The position numbers and the translations under genes are program-made. From Streptomyces mirabilis (GTDB taxonomy: Bacteria; Actinomycetota; Actinomycetes; Streptomycetales; Streptomycetaceae): DNA of 64,000 nucleotides. Shown in pieces: positions 42,121-51,538 of the stretch; position 1 is the first letter of the stretch; each line of letters begins with the position of its first letter. The stretch spans positions 1,736,001 to 1,800,000 of the forward strand of contig NZ_JBCJKP010000001.1 of NCBI RefSeq assembly GCF_039503195.1, written 5' to 3'. The notes under the pieces are model-generated. The model had not been told where the DNA came from and ran no database searches. It saw nothing but the letters and a program-made list of their open reading frames with translations.

Positions 42121-43461
42121 TCAGCCCGGTGGGAGAAAGCGATGGCCGGGCGGCATGTCCCGCGGGGGCAGCTCGCGTCCCAGGCGGGCGAGTGGGGACA
42201 GGGCCATCAGCGCCGGGGACAGCATCATGCCGGCGGCCGTCACCAGGAGGCTGGTGCGCAGCCCCCACTCCCCCACGAGAAAGCCGCCGAACAGCGAGCC
42301 GAGCGGGGCGGCCCCCATGCCGACGAACGTGATCGTCGCGGCCACGCGGCCTTGCATCCCGTCCGGGGTGACGGCCTGCCGCACGGCCATGACCGTGACG
42401 TTCACCAGTTGGCCGAAGGTCCCGAACACGAAGTTGACCGCGACGAGCGAGGGGATCGTCACCGCGGAGGGGCCGCTCAGCGCGGGCACACACAGCATCA
42501 CGCCGTCGCCGAGCGCAGCCGCCGACACGAGCACCACGCCGTGACCGAACCGGCCCGGGAGCCGGGCGGCCAGCACAGAACCCAGGAGCGCGCCCGGCCC
42601 CGTGGCGGCGAGTGTCACCCCCACGACGCTGCCCGACAGGTGCAAGTCCCGTGGCAGGAAGAGCAGATAGCCGGTCATCGTCGCCGCGAAGGAGAACTGG
42701 AAGGCGGTCGAGGCCAGGCCCACGGTCCGTAGCCAGGTGTCCCCGGCGACGAAGCGCAGGCCCTCGTGGATCCGGTGCCAGACCCGAGGGGCCCGTCCCG
42801 ACCGCTCGGGGACCGGTTCGCGGTGCCGGATCCGCCGGATCGACAGGAACGACCCCGCGAAGGACAGGGCGCAGGACGCGGCGGCGATCGGCGCCGACAG
42901 GAGGGACACCAGCGCGCCGCCCAGGGCGGGGCCGACGATCTGCGCCGCCGAGCGGCTGCCCTCGATCGCGCTGGTGGCCCGCGTCAACCGGTCGCGTGCC
43001 ACCAGTCGTACGAGAGAGGCCTGGTACGCCACGTCGAAGAACACCGACAGGACCCCGACCGTGAAGGCGACCACGAGGAGTGCCGGCAGGCCGAGCCCGC
43101 CGAGGAGTCCGGCCAGGGCGGCGCCGCCCAGCGCCAGGGCCCGGCCGAGGTCCGCCAGCACCATCACCGTGCGGGTCCGCCATCGGTCCACCCACGCGCC
43201 GACGAGGAGCGCGAGCAGCAGGGTCGGTGCCTGCCCCACCGCGCGGAGGACGCCCAAGCGGCCGGCATCGGCGTCGAGTGTGAGAACGGCGATCAGCGGA
43301 AGGACCACCAGGCTCGCGTGTTCGCCGAGTTGGGAGGCCGTCTGTCCCACCCACAGTCGGCGGAAGTCGGCGTCGCGCCGGAGGGCCGGCGGAACAGGAC
43401 GCCCCGAGCCGGACGCGGCGGAAGACGAGGAGGAGGGCGGACAGGAGGAATCGTCCGGCAC
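42121..43461 (-). CDS. DHA3-type MFS exporter (MefA/enterobactin-exporter-like)
   Basis: This is a 446-residue transporter with about 12 transmembrane helices. Motif A-like DRWRTRTVMVLADLGRAL and the N-terminal FRRLWVGQTASQLGEHAS are typical of the DHA3 group that exports macrolides and siderophores. I chose GTG 43461 (VPDDSSCPP), which follows AAGGGG at seven bases. It converges on the end of the biosynthetic-like operon with a 13-bp gap. It is a reasonable candidate to export the product, though that is inference. Confidence 0.9.
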   Translation of the reverse strand: MPDDSSCPPSSSSSAASGSGRPVPPALRRDADFRRLWVGQTASQLGEHASLVVLPLIAVLTLDADAGRLGVLRAVGQAPTLLLALLVGAWVDRWRTRTVMVLADLGRALALGGAALAGLLGGLGLPALLVVAFTVGVLSVFFDVAYQASLVRLVARDRLTRATSAIEGSRSAAQIVGPALGGALVSLLSAPIAAASCALSFAGSFLSIRRIRHREPVPERSGRAPRVWHRIHEGLRFVAGDTWLRTVGLASTAFQFSFAATMTGYLLFLPRDLHLSGSVVGVTLAATGPGALLGSVLAARLPGRFGHGVVLVSAAALGDGVMLCVPALSGPSAVTIPSLVAVNFVFGTFGQLVNVTVMAVRQAVTPDGMQGRVAATITFVGMGAAPLGSLFGGFLVGEWGLRTSLLVTAAGMMLSPALMALSPLARLGRELPPRDMPPGHRFLPPG

Positions 43462-43701
43462 AGGAGAACCCCTTGGGTCGCGCAAGACAGAGTCCGCCAC
43501 CCGGCGCACGTCGAGGACGCCGACGGTTCAGGTGGGGAAAGGTTCGCTGTGCCGCGCATCAAGGGCAGCACGCGATGACGGGCCACTCAGGGCCTACGAC
43601 GTCAACGCGCGCTCGGACGACCGACCATGTCTCGACCCCTCGGGAATCACACTCGTTTCCCGCACCCTAACCTCCGACCGATCGGCGCGAAAGGGAAATA
43701 C

Positions 43702-44607
43702 CTACGCGGCAGTTGAGGTGTTCAGGTCCCGGTTTACGGCATGGGCGGCGCCCTCGACGGTCGCGACGCCGTCGGCCATCGTGCGGTTGTCCTGGGAGAG
43801 CACGACCAGTCCGTAGTCGTGGCCGCCGCCGGTGAACACACCGACGCTGTGCACCCGCCAGCCGTGGGTGTCGCGCGGCAACCAGCCGTTCTTGACCTGA
43901 ACGGTCGCCGTCGCGGGGGCCCCGGCGGGCGTTCCCCAACGCTGCTCGGGGACGACCCGGTTCATGAGCCGGAGGGCGTAGGTACGCGCGTCCCGGTCGA
44001 GGACGGAGTTGTCCGAGGTGAGCAGTCGGAGCAGCCTCAGCTGGTCCTCGGCCGTGACCTGGGTGTGCCCCCAGTAGCCCTTGGGCCCGGGGACGGTGTC
44101 CTCCATCCCGGCCAGGGTCAGGAAGTGTTGGATGCCGGCGTGGCCGATCTGGTGCCACAGGGCGTTCGTCGCGTCGTTGTCCGACTTGGTGATCATGGCG
44201 GTGGTCAGTTCCACCTCGTGAGCGGTCAGGGCCCGGTGCTGCTCCATGCTCTGGCGCAGCAGCGCCCCCAATATCGTGACCTTGACCACGCTCGCCGAGT
44301 CGAAGGCGGTTTCGGCCCGGAAGCCGCACGCGGTCCCCGTGGCACGGTCGTACAGCGCGAGCGCCGCGGCGCGGTCCCGCCCGTGCAGGGCTCCAGCGAT
44401 GTCCTTGGACAGCCGGGCCGCGAGCCCTGGCCGCTGTGAGGTGCACTTCACCTGGGAGCCGCCGACGGTGGCGGTGGCTTCGGAGGTGGCGTCGGCGGTG
44501 CTCGCCTGGGCCGGGGTGGCGGCGAAGAGCGCCGCGAGCGCCGACCCGGCCGCCGCGGTCGCGGCCAGTCCACGCCGCGCGCGGCGCAGTGCGTGCATGT
44601 CCGGCAT
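43702..44607 (-). CDS. Secreted class A beta-lactamase-like serine hydrolase
   Basis: This is a 301-residue exported protein with a Tat/Sec-type signal (RRARRGLAATAAAGSALAAL, cleaved near AQAS). The penicillin-binding motifs are SVVK (SxxK), SDN and KNGW in place of KTG. There is no convincing Glu166-type omega-loop motif, so activity against beta-lactams is doubtful. ATG 44607 follows AGGGA at about six bases. A 10-bp palindrome ATAGGCCTAT (44721-44730) lies upstream. It may be a peptidase-like or resistance-related hydrolase. Confidence 0.88.
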   Translation of the reverse strand: MPDMHALRRARRGLAATAAAGSALAALFAATPAQASTADATSEATATVGGSQVKCTSQRPGLAARLSKDIAGALHGRDRAAALALYDRATGTACGFRAETAFDSASVVKVTILGALLRQSMEQHRALTAHEVELTTAMITKSDNDATNALWHQIGHAGIQHFLTLAGMEDTVPGPKGYWGHTQVTAEDQLRLLRLLTSDNSVLDRDARTYALRLMNRVVPEQRWGTPAGAPATATVQVKNGWLPRDTHGWRVHSVGVFTGGGHDYGLVVLSQDNRTMADGVATVEGAAHAVNRDLNTSTAA

Positions 44608-44794
44608 GAAGATTCCCTGCTCTGTGTCTGCGGTCACATCGGGAGCCCGTTCGCGGGCCCGTTTCGATACCCGAATGACGGCGACGCTACAGGGACGAAA
44701 GAGGCCCCGGCGTGCGGTAAATAGGCCTATGTCCGAATTGGGAGGTTTTTAGCCGTGTGACATTCATCAACCCATTCCTCCCCGCGGAGGGTGG

Positions 44795-45955
44795 TCACCC
44801 CTGGGGGGACGCCGGAGAAGGAGCCATCGACTCGGGGCGCCGGCGGCGTGGCCCGGGCCCCAGCAGGACGTAGCCCGCCGAACCCGCGGCGAAGGCCAGC
44901 CGGATCAGGCCGCAGACGCGGTCCGAGGGCACCAACAAGGTGCTGCCGTACAGGGAGAGCAGGGCGATCCAGCTCCACCACGGCACCAGACGACGCTGCC
45001 CGACCGCGTCCCACAGCAGGGTGCCGAGCAGGATCGAGGCGCTGTAGTACGTGTAGACGCTCGGGTCCAGTGCGATGCGGGCATCGGCGCCGAGCAGCAC
45101 GACCGCGGGCCAGCGGCCTCTGAGCACCGCCAGAGCGCCGAGACCGAATCCCAGGAGCACTTGGGCCGGGCGGTCCCACCAGGGCGTGGCCGGGGCCAGG
45201 ACGCCGAGCCAACGCAGCGCCGAGGCGGGCTGGTTGGCGATGGTGAATCTGGCGGCGGCAGCCGAGTTGAGATGGGTGACGTAGAACGGCAGCCACGCCA
45301 CGGCCACCAGGCCGACCGTCCAGAGCGCGGAGTTGCGTCGTCGCGCGGCCGGGAGGGCGAGCAGCAGAGCCGTGAACGCCACTGCCCAGGGTTTCGAGTC
45401 CACCGCCAGCGCGAGCATGATGCCCACCGTGCGCCCTTGGCCCCGCACCAGGGCGCGTACGGCCAGAGTGGTGAAGAACAGCGCGAGTACGTCGTCCAAG
45501 TGGGCGAACCGGACCGCCACTTCGACCCACATGGGAATGAAGGCCACCCCTGCCACGAGCACCCGCTGCTGGAGTCGGCGGTGGTTGAGTCCCGTACCGC
45601 GGTTGTGGTCGGCCGCAGTGCGGCCGACCAGAACCAGCATGTAGAGGCCGAGTGCGGACATCACCGCCTCCGCCAACACCTCCGCCATGTGGGGTGGCAG
45701 CGGGGCGAACAGCGCGGCCGCCAGAAAGCTCACGGGGCCGATCTGCAACTCGGGATGGTTGGCGTAGATGGCAAGGCCGCCACCCGGAACGGCGCCGAAG
45801 AGCAGCTGGCCCCCGGTGCGCAGGTAGTGCCAGGAGATCCCCCCGTGTCTCTGCACCAGCAGGAACCAGAGCAACGTCCACGCCGCAAGGACGACGATAT
45901 GGGGTCGTATGCCCTTGCGTTCCTGTCGCATGACCCAGGGGACGGCCCGGCTCAC
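44795..45955 (-). CDS. Multi-pass membrane protein, possible GT-C glycosyltransferase
   Basis: This is a 386-residue protein with about ten hydrophobic helices. An acidic pair in the segment RFAHLDDVLALFF and a long first loop resemble polyprenyl-phosphate-dependent GT-C mannosyltransferases, but similarity is weak. The start is uncertain: GTG 45955 (VSRAVPWVM) is used here; ATG 45931 and GTG 46045 are in frame. It stands alone upstream of the beta-lactamase-like gene with a 187-bp gap. Confidence 0.65.
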   Translation of the reverse strand: MSRAVPWVMRQERKGIRPHIVVLAAWTLLWFLLVQRHGGISWHYLRTGGQLLFGAVPGGGLAIYANHPELQIGPVSFLAAALFAPLPPHMAEVLAEAVMSALGLYMLVLVGRTAADHNRGTGLNHRRLQQRVLVAGVAFIPMWVEVAVRFAHLDDVLALFFTTLAVRALVRGQGRTVGIMLALAVDSKPWAVAFTALLLALPAARRRNSALWTVGLVAVAWLPFYVTHLNSAAAARFTIANQPASALRWLGVLAPATPWWDRPAQVLLGFGLGALAVLRGRWPAVVLLGADARIALDPSVYTYYSASILLGTLLWDAVGQRRLVPWWSWIALLSLYGSTLLVPSDRVCGLIRLAFAAGSAGYVLLGPGPRRRRPESMAPSPASPQG

Positions 45956-46376
45956 GGTGCGGCCACCCGTTCCCCGGCGACTTTGCTCCGGGTCCTGCGC
46001 CCGAGTCGGTCCCCCCGCGTCCTCGCGACCCTCGTCCCACCGCACAGGCGCCTACCGCGCCAACTGATCGGCGACGTCACGAACCGGTACGCACCGGTTC
46101 CCCACTGGAAGATCCGCGCCTTCCATCAATACCCCTTGTCGTTCCCTCACCCAGGCACAGACCGCGGGCGGCTCCCCCGCCGGCTCCGGCGCTCAACCGC
46201 CTGCCGCCACGACAGCCACTCTCAGGTGCGAGGCACTGAACTCGCGTTGTCCGTACCGCCGGAGACATGTTCCAAGGGCCTGGTCACGGCCCTCGCTGCT
46301 TGCCCGCGCTTACGGATCAACCCTAGACATACATTCGGGCGCGACTTGCAACACAGGGGAAACACACACCCCACTC
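45956..46376. other. Intergenic region with an 8-bp inverted repeat
   Basis: About 420 bp without a supported gene. GAACCGGT-ACGC-ACCGGTTC (46081-46100) is a perfect inverted repeat 125 bp upstream of the membrane-protein start and could be an operator or a hairpin. Nothing else is recognisable. Confidence 0.5.
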
Positions 46377-47084
46377 TCACCAGCCGCGCTGTTCGGCCGA
46401 CGCACGAGAGGCCGCGGCGAGGACGCCGTCCAGGATGACGTCCAGAGCCCAGTCGGCGCGGCTCGGGCCGTCTCCCGACATGAGCGTGTCGCCGAGCCGG
46501 GCGATGTGGGGGTAGCGCGCCGGGTCCGCGGTGGCGATCTTCGCGGCCAGGGCGGAGAACTCGTCGGACTCCTGCGTGGCGGACTTCGGGGAGCTGTGTT
46601 CGACGGCCACGGCGGTGGGGTGCAGCAGCAGGAGGTCCATGGCCCAGGCCGCTTCCCGGCCCGACACCCCGCCCTCGTCGAGGAGGCCGAGGATCGCGTC
46701 GGCCAGCGCCAGGTAGTTCGGGCCGCTCGGCTGCGTGGACATCGCCATCCGGGCGATCTCCGGGTGCCGGAAGAGCACCTCTCCATAGCTGACCAGCAGC
46801 GCCTTCAACCGGTCCCGCCAGGTCCCCGCCTCCGGCGCGGGCGCCTTCACCGGCCCGAGCAGGGAGTCGAGGATCTGCGCGTGCAGGTCCCCCGTGTTGC
46901 GGACGTAGACATAGAGCGACGCGGGCCCGGTGTCGAGGGCCGCGGCGATGCGGCGCATCGTCACCTTGCCCAGCCCCTCGTCACGCAGGATCGCCAGCGC
47001 GGCGTCGATGATTCCCTGCCTGGTCAGGGCGGGCTTCGCCGGGCGTTCCCGTCGGCTGATCGGAGCGGGCTTCTCTGGAGTCAT
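46377..47084 (-). CDS. TetR-family regulator
   Basis: This is a 235-residue regulator of the TetR/AcrR class with a C-terminal TetR_C-like domain. The HTH is VTMRRIAAALDTGPASLYVY (about residues 40-59). ATG 47084 (MTPEKPAPI) lacks an obvious ribosome site, and the operator palindrome lies only 15 bp upstream, which suggests a leaderless or nearly leaderless mRNA. It is downstream of an AKR gene on the same strand and is probably self-repressing. Confidence 0.87.
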   Translation of the reverse strand: MTPEKPAPISRRERPAKPALTRQGIIDAALAILRDEGLGKVTMRRIAAALDTGPASLYVYVRNTGDLHAQILDSLLGPVKAPAPEAGTWRDRLKALLVSYGEVLFRHPEIARMAMSTQPSGPNYLALADAILGLLDEGGVSGREAAWAMDLLLLHPTAVAVEHSSPKSATQESDEFSALAAKIATADPARYPHIARLGDTLMSGDGPSRADWALDVILDGVLAAASRASAEQRGW

Positions 47085-47098
47085 GCCGCACAAGACTA

Positions 47099-47112
47099 AC
47101 GAACATGTTCGT
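47099..47112. promoter_or_regulatory. Perfect 14-bp palindrome before the TetR gene
   Basis: ACGAACATGTTCGT lies 15 bp before the start codon, in a short AT-rich patch with a further half-site (AAGTTCGT) to the right. It has the form of a TetR operator. Confidence 0.7.
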
Positions 47113-47211
47113 GAAAAACAAGTTCGTACCGAACGGCGCGGGCAAACGGCGCGCCGGACACCGCCACGGGGCCGCCACGCCCGTGCCTCGGGAGTGACGA
47201 CCCCACATTCC

Positions 47212-48081
47212 TCACACCCCGATCCCGTTCAGCTCGGCCAGCTCCTTCTCGGGAAGGACCAGGGCGGCAGCGGCGATGTTGTCACGCAGGTGTGCCACCG
47301 AGGAGGTGCCGGGGATGAGCAGGATGTTCGGGGAACGCTGCAACAGCCAGGCCAGGGCGACGGCGACCGGAGTGGTCTCCAGCCGGCCCGCGACCGCGTG
47401 CAGGGTGTCCGACTGCAGCGGGGAGAAACCGCCGATGGGGAAGTAGGGCACGTAGGCGATGCCCTGCTCGGCCAGGGAGTCGATCAGCGCGTCGTCGGCG
47501 CGGTTCGCGAGGTTGTAGAAGTTCTGCACACACACCACGGGCGCGATGGACTGGGCTTCCTTGATCTGCTCGGCGGAGACGGTACTGACACCGAGATGCC
47601 TGATCAGCCCCTCCTGCTGGAGCTCCGCGAGCACGGTGAACGGTTCGGCGAGCGAACCCGGCTCGGGGGCGTCGAACCCTCCCACCCGCAGGTTGACGAC
47701 GTCGAGTGCGTCCAGGCCGAGGTTCTCGAGGTTGCTGTGCACGGCCTGGCGAAGCTCGTCGCGCGACAGCGCCTTCGGCCAGCCTCCCTCGGCGTCCCGC
47801 AGTGCTCCGACCTTGGTCACGAGGTGCAGGCCGGCCGGATAGGGGTGCAGCGCTTCCTTGATGATCTGGTTGGTGACGTACGGGCCGTAGAAGTCGGAGG
47901 TGTCGATGTGTGTGATCCCCCGCTCGACCGCCTCGCGCAGAACGGCCACGGCGGCGTCCCGGTCGGCCGGCGGCCCGAACACGTGCGGACCGGCGAGCTG
48001 CATGGCGCCGTAGCCCACGCGGGTGACCGTCAGGTCCTTGGCCATGGTGAACGTTCCGCCGGGAAGTGACTGCACGGTCAT
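47212..48081 (-). CDS. Aldo/keto reductase
   Basis: This is a 289-residue reductase with DTSDFYGPYV (Asp, Tyr), LVTKVGALR (Lys) and VVNLRVGGFD, where Asn replaces the usual active-site His, as in some YakC/YdbC-type members. The cofactor segment IPGTSSVAHLRDN is intact. ATG 48081 follows AGGAG at seven bases. It lies 106 bp downstream of an SDR gene on the same strand and upstream of the TetR gene; the three may form a stress or detoxification unit. Confidence 0.9.
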   Translation of the reverse strand: MTVQSLPGGTFTMAKDLTVTRVGYGAMQLAGPHVFGPPADRDAAVAVLREAVERGITHIDTSDFYGPYVTNQIIKEALHPYPAGLHLVTKVGALRDAEGGWPKALSRDELRQAVHSNLENLGLDALDVVNLRVGGFDAPEPGSLAEPFTVLAELQQEGLIRHLGVSTVSAEQIKEAQSIAPVVCVQNFYNLANRADDALIDSLAEQGIAYVPYFPIGGFSPLQSDTLHAVAGRLETTPVAVALAWLLQRSPNILLIPGTSSVAHLRDNIAAAALVLPEKELAELNGIGV

Positions 48082-48187
48082 GTCGATGCTCCTGTGTGTT
48101 CGGTGGGGCTGAGTGGCAGTGGGGGCTGTTTGGCCGAGTGCCGGTCGCTGGGTCTGGCACGCGTACGGGGTGACGTACCGGCTCGGA

Positions 48188-48895
48188 CTACCAGGGAAGG
48201 GTGCCTTCGGCGTCGAAGAAGCCCCTGGTGGGACCGTCGGGGCCGATCTGCGCCATCCGTACGATGATCTCGGCGCCCTGCTCGACGGTCTGGATGCCGG
48301 TGTTCCCGTTCAGGTCGGTCTTCGTGAAGCCGGGCTCCACCGCGTTGATCCGCATGTTCGGGAACGCCTTCGCGTACTGCACGGTGATCATGTTGACGGT
48401 GGTCTTCGAAGCCGGGTAGGCGACGCCGGGGTAGGCGTATGCCGGGGTGCCCGCATCGCTCACCCGGGCCAGCGAGGCCAGCCCACTGCTGACGTTGACC
48501 ACCACCGGGGCGGCCGAGGCCTGGAGCAGCGGGAGGAAGGCGTGGGTGACACGCACGATGCCGAAGACGTTCGTCTCGAACGTCTCCCGCATCACGTCGG
48601 CGGTCACGTCCGCGGCGCCGAGCACGGAGTTGCCCTCGCCCCTCGACTCGATGCCCGCGTTGTTGATCAGTACGTCAAGCCCGCCCTCGGCCTCGACGGT
48701 CTTCACGGCGGACCGCACCGACGCGTCGTCGGTGACATCGAGCTGGACGGCCCGGGCGCCCAGCTGTTCGGCGGCCCGGCGTCCGCGTTCGGCGTCCCGG
48801 CTGCCGACGTAGACCGTGTGGCCCGCGGCGACGAGCCGGCGGGCGGTCTCGTAGCCGAGGCCCTTGTTCGCTCCGGTGATGAGTGTTGTCGTCAT
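48188..48895 (-). CDS. Classical SDR oxidoreductase
   Basis: This is a 235-residue enzyme with LITGANKGLGYETARR, NNAGIES, active-site VNVSSGLASL and YPASKTTVN. The GxNxGxG pattern resembles carbonyl reductases. ATG 48895 follows AGGGTGG at four bases. It is divergent from the dienelactone hydrolase gene with a 285-bp gap in which I see no clear operator. Confidence 0.9.
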   Translation of the reverse strand: MTTTLITGANKGLGYETARRLVAAGHTVYVGSRDAERGRRAAEQLGARAVQLDVTDDASVRSAVKTVEAEGGLDVLINNAGIESRGEGNSVLGAADVTADVMRETFETNVFGIVRVTHAFLPLLQASAAPVVVNVSSGLASLARVSDAGTPAYAYPGVAYPASKTTVNMITVQYAKAFPNMRINAVEPGFTKTDLNGNTGIQTVEQGAEIIVRMAQIGPDGPTRGFFDAEGTLPW

Positions 48896-49180
48896 GACTC
48901 CACCCTGCGACCGGACGATGCGCACAACCAGTAGCCCGGCTTTCCTGGGACCGTCGGTACCAGGCTCGTACGCGTCCGGCGGCGCGCCGGGAATCCGTCC
49001 GCGCATGACGGCGACTTAGGCCACGGGAACGCCGACGGGGCCCTGCCGAACCGACCGCACCACGAGTGCCAGACTGCTCGACGGGACCGCCGCGATCGGG
49101 TGGCCGTCGGAGATCCGCGCGGCACTTCGAAACACCCGGAAGACGCCCCAGAGACGCCCGAGAGAAGATGAGGGACGCCC

Positions 49181-49945
49181 ATGACCGATGTACGTGACGT
49201 ACGCGGAACCTCCGTGAACATCCCCACCCAGGACGGCTCGGCCGACGCGTATCTGGCGCACCCCGACGACAACACCGCCCACCCCGCGGTGCTGTTCTAC
49301 ATGGACGCCATCGGACTGCGCCCCCGGCTGAAGGAGATGGCCGACCGGCTCGCGGGGGCCGGCTACACCGTGCTGGTTCCCAACCTCCTCTACCGCCACG
49401 GGCCGGCCCCGGTGGTGGAGCTGCCCGACTTCATCGACGCGGCCGGCCGGCCGGCGCTGTTCGAGCAACTCATTCCGATCATCCAGGAGTTGACCCCCGA
49501 GCTGGCCATGCGCGACGCCGACGCCTATCTGTCCTGGCTGGCGGCCTGCCCGCAGGCCGCCGACGGACCGGTCGGCACCACCGGCTACTGCATGGGCGCA
49601 GGTCTGGCCCTGCGCACCGCCGGCGCCTACCCCGAGCGGGTCGCGGCCGCGGCCGGCTTCCACGGCGCCCGGCTGGCGACCGACGCCCCCGACAGCCCGC
49701 ACCTGCTCGCCGGCAGGGTCACCGCGGAGTTGTACTTCGGCCACGCCGACCAGGACGCCTCCCTGCCTCCCGAGCAGATCGAGCGCCTCGACAAGGCGTT
49801 CACCGAGGCGGGTGTCCGCCACCGCAGCGAGGTCTACACCGGCGCGCACCACGGCTACACCATGGCCGACACCGCCGCGTACGACGCCAAGGCCACCGAA
49901 CGCCACTGGGCGGCCCTGCTCGACCTCTTCGACCGCGCCCTCTGA
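49181..49945 (+). CDS. Dienelactone hydrolase family protein
   Basis: This is a 254-residue alpha/beta hydrolase with the Cys nucleophile in GTTGYCMGAGLAL (about residue 136), an Asp in FGHADQDASLP and His in TGAHHGYTM. The family hydrolyses dienelactones or related cyclic esters; many bacterial copies have unknown physiological substrates. ATG 49181 follows GAGGGA at five bases. It is a single gene convergent with a membrane-protein gene and separated from it by a GC palindrome. Confidence 0.92.
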   Translation: MTDVRDVRGTSVNIPTQDGSADAYLAHPDDNTAHPAVLFYMDAIGLRPRLKEMADRLAGAGYTVLVPNLLYRHGPAPVVELPDFIDAAGRPALFEQLIPIIQELTPELAMRDADAYLSWLAACPQAADGPVGTTGYCMGAGLALRTAGAYPERVAAAAGFHGARLATDAPDSPHLLAGRVTAELYFGHADQDASLPPEQIERLDKAFTEAGVRHRSEVYTGAHHGYTMADTAAYDAKATERHWAALLDLFDRAL

Positions 49946-49966
49946 ACACGCCTCTCCTCCGATCGC

Positions 49967-49982
49967 GGGGACGGCCGTCCCC
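49967..49982. terminator. GC palindrome between convergent genes
   Basis: GGGGACGGCCGTCCCC, a perfect 16-bp palindrome 22 bp after the dienelactone hydrolase stop and 13 bp before the convergent stop. It probably terminates both. Confidence 0.5.
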
Positions 49983-49994
49983 GGTCGGGGACCC

Positions 49995-50912
49995 TCAGCG
50001 CGGTTGAGTCCTTCCGCCCTGCGTACGCCCCTCACCACGTGGCGGGAACAGCCGCTCGAGGCCACTGCGTGACCATGCCGAGAAAAGCAGGGCGCCGAGG
50101 GAATCCCACAGTCTTCGGCAGCGCCCGCGCAACACCGCCAGGACAATCGCGGCGCCCACGGCGATCAGGTGCTCACGGCCTGCCAGATTGGGTTTGACGA
50201 TCGACTCCCACACCATCGAGCCGCCGGTGAGCGCGAACACGATGGGGGCGCGCCGGATGACCGAGAGGTAGGTGAACAGTCCCACCACCGCGGCAGAGGG
50301 TCCGGTGTCGAGGACCTGCCCGATCTCGGGCGGCAGGCCGAGCCCCCACCAGCCCGGGCCGAGCGCGATCATCACGCGGACCGTGAGGGTGCCGGCCAGG
50401 GTGGTGGCGTACGCGACGACCAGTGTCCGGGCCCGGCCGAGGGCGAGTTCGGCGAGTGCGAAGGCGAAGAACAGCTGGGTGATGCCCGCCCACACGGGAA
50501 GGTCGAGGGCGGGCACGTACAGCGACACCGGAGTACGCAACAGGGCCAGGGGCAGCGGCAGACACGCCTTCACTCCGCCGATCAGCCGCACGATCACCGC
50601 ACCGATGGGATGTTGGGCGAGCGCGTGGAAGAAGATGACCCCGAAGACGGCCACGAACGCGAGCAGGAGTCCGGACAGCCCACGGCGCACGAGTTGCCGT
50701 ACCGGATCCAGGACGATGCCGTACCACTCGCCGTACAGCGTGCGCCCGACGAACAACGCGAACCGGCGCAGCGGGCCGCGCGGCCGCGCGCCCGCGTCGT
50801 CACTCGCGGCGGACGGCGACCGGTCGTCGTCGGACCCGTCGCCGTACGCATGACCGTCCCCGGTATCACCGCGACGCTCGTCGACCGCCCAACCCAATGG
50901 TCTCTCCCCCAT
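49995..50912 (-). CDS. Multi-pass membrane protein, rhomboid-like
   Basis: This is a 305-residue protein with an acidic disordered N-terminus (about 45 residues) and about six transmembrane helices. DTGPSAAVVGLFTYL and the later GREHLIAVGAAI could correspond to the Ser and His helices of a rhomboid-like fold, but the canonical GxSG is not exact, so protease activity is uncertain. The first codon at 50912 gives a long hydrophilic N-terminus; later starts are possible. It is not in an operon. Confidence 0.68.
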   Translation of the reverse strand: MGERPLGWAVDERRGDTGDGHAYGDGSDDDRSPSAASDDAGARPRGPLRRFALFVGRTLYGEWYGIVLDPVRQLVRRGLSGLLLAFVAVFGVIFFHALAQHPIGAVIVRLIGGVKACLPLPLALLRTPVSLYVPALDLPVWAGITQLFFAFALAELALGRARTLVVAYATTLAGTLTVRVMIALGPGWWGLGLPPEIGQVLDTGPSAAVVGLFTYLSVIRRAPIVFALTGGSMVWESIVKPNLAGREHLIAVGAAIVLAVLRGRCRRLWDSLGALLFSAWSRSGLERLFPPRGEGRTQGGRTQPR

Positions 50913-51274
50913 CCCCCACCGGACGCCTCATCGTATAGAGCGACAAAGCCCGCACCACGGAGCCCCCGGCCAGTGCCTGTTCCCCGTCTTCTTGGTCCGT
51001 GCTCCGTTGTGACAGGGCGTGACGCGCGCGCCGTTGCGACGTGTTGTGTGCGGTCGTGATGACGGGAGGCGTGTCTGAGCGGGGGAACGGGGCAGGGGAG
51101 CCGCGAATTCGGAGGTCACGCCTTTCGGCCTACGCGGAAATGGCGGTCCGACCGACCGTGCCGGAGCACTCGACATCGTCGCGGGAGCGTCCACGGGACG
51201 TGCCGGACGGTCCTGAGGTGGCCGCTCGCCGGCGAAGGGAACCGAGCGTCACGGGCAGCAGCGGAGAGGCGGAG
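50913..51274. other. Intergenic region, nothing recognised
   Basis: About 360 bp between the membrane-protein start and a small hypothetical gene. Open frames exist on both strands, but none has a ribosome site or family resemblance. Confidence 0.5.
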
Positions 51275-51523
51275 ATGACGAACGGCCAACAGCCCACGTG
51301 GCTGGACATCCTGGAGCACTGTGGTCTCCGTGTGCTGGAGACCGCCGTGCCACAGGAGGCCCCGCCGGTGAACACGGCCATCTACGAGAAGTGGCACCAC
51401 TGCGCTTCGGCGAGTGCGCTGTACGGCGACAAGGGCGAGTTCCTCATCCTTCCGCGCCTGTCGGGCGGAAGTGAGATCGGCTGGGTGGCAGTCACGGATC
51501 CGGTCGGCGAGCACCTGCCCTAG
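51275..51523 (+). CDS. Small hypothetical protein, 82 residues
   Basis: The ATG at 51275 (MTNGQQPTWLDIL) follows GGAGAGGCGGAG. The product is soluble and compact, with two Cys and a Trp/His-rich middle (YEKWHHCASAS) followed by GEFLILPRLSG, suggesting a small folded domain. No family is recognised. It converges on a coiled-coil protein gene 15 bp away. Confidence 0.6.
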   Translation: MTNGQQPTWLDILEHCGLRVLETAVPQEAPPVNTAIYEKWHHCASASALYGDKGEFLILPRLSGGSEIGWVAVTDPVGEHLP

Positions 51524-51538
51524 GGCTCCTGCGGATGC

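Noticed and set aside
43702..44607. True beta-lactamase giving drug resistance
   Set aside because: SxxK and SDN are present, but the KTG motif reads KNG and no clear omega-loop Glu is visible, so I call it beta-lactamase-like only.
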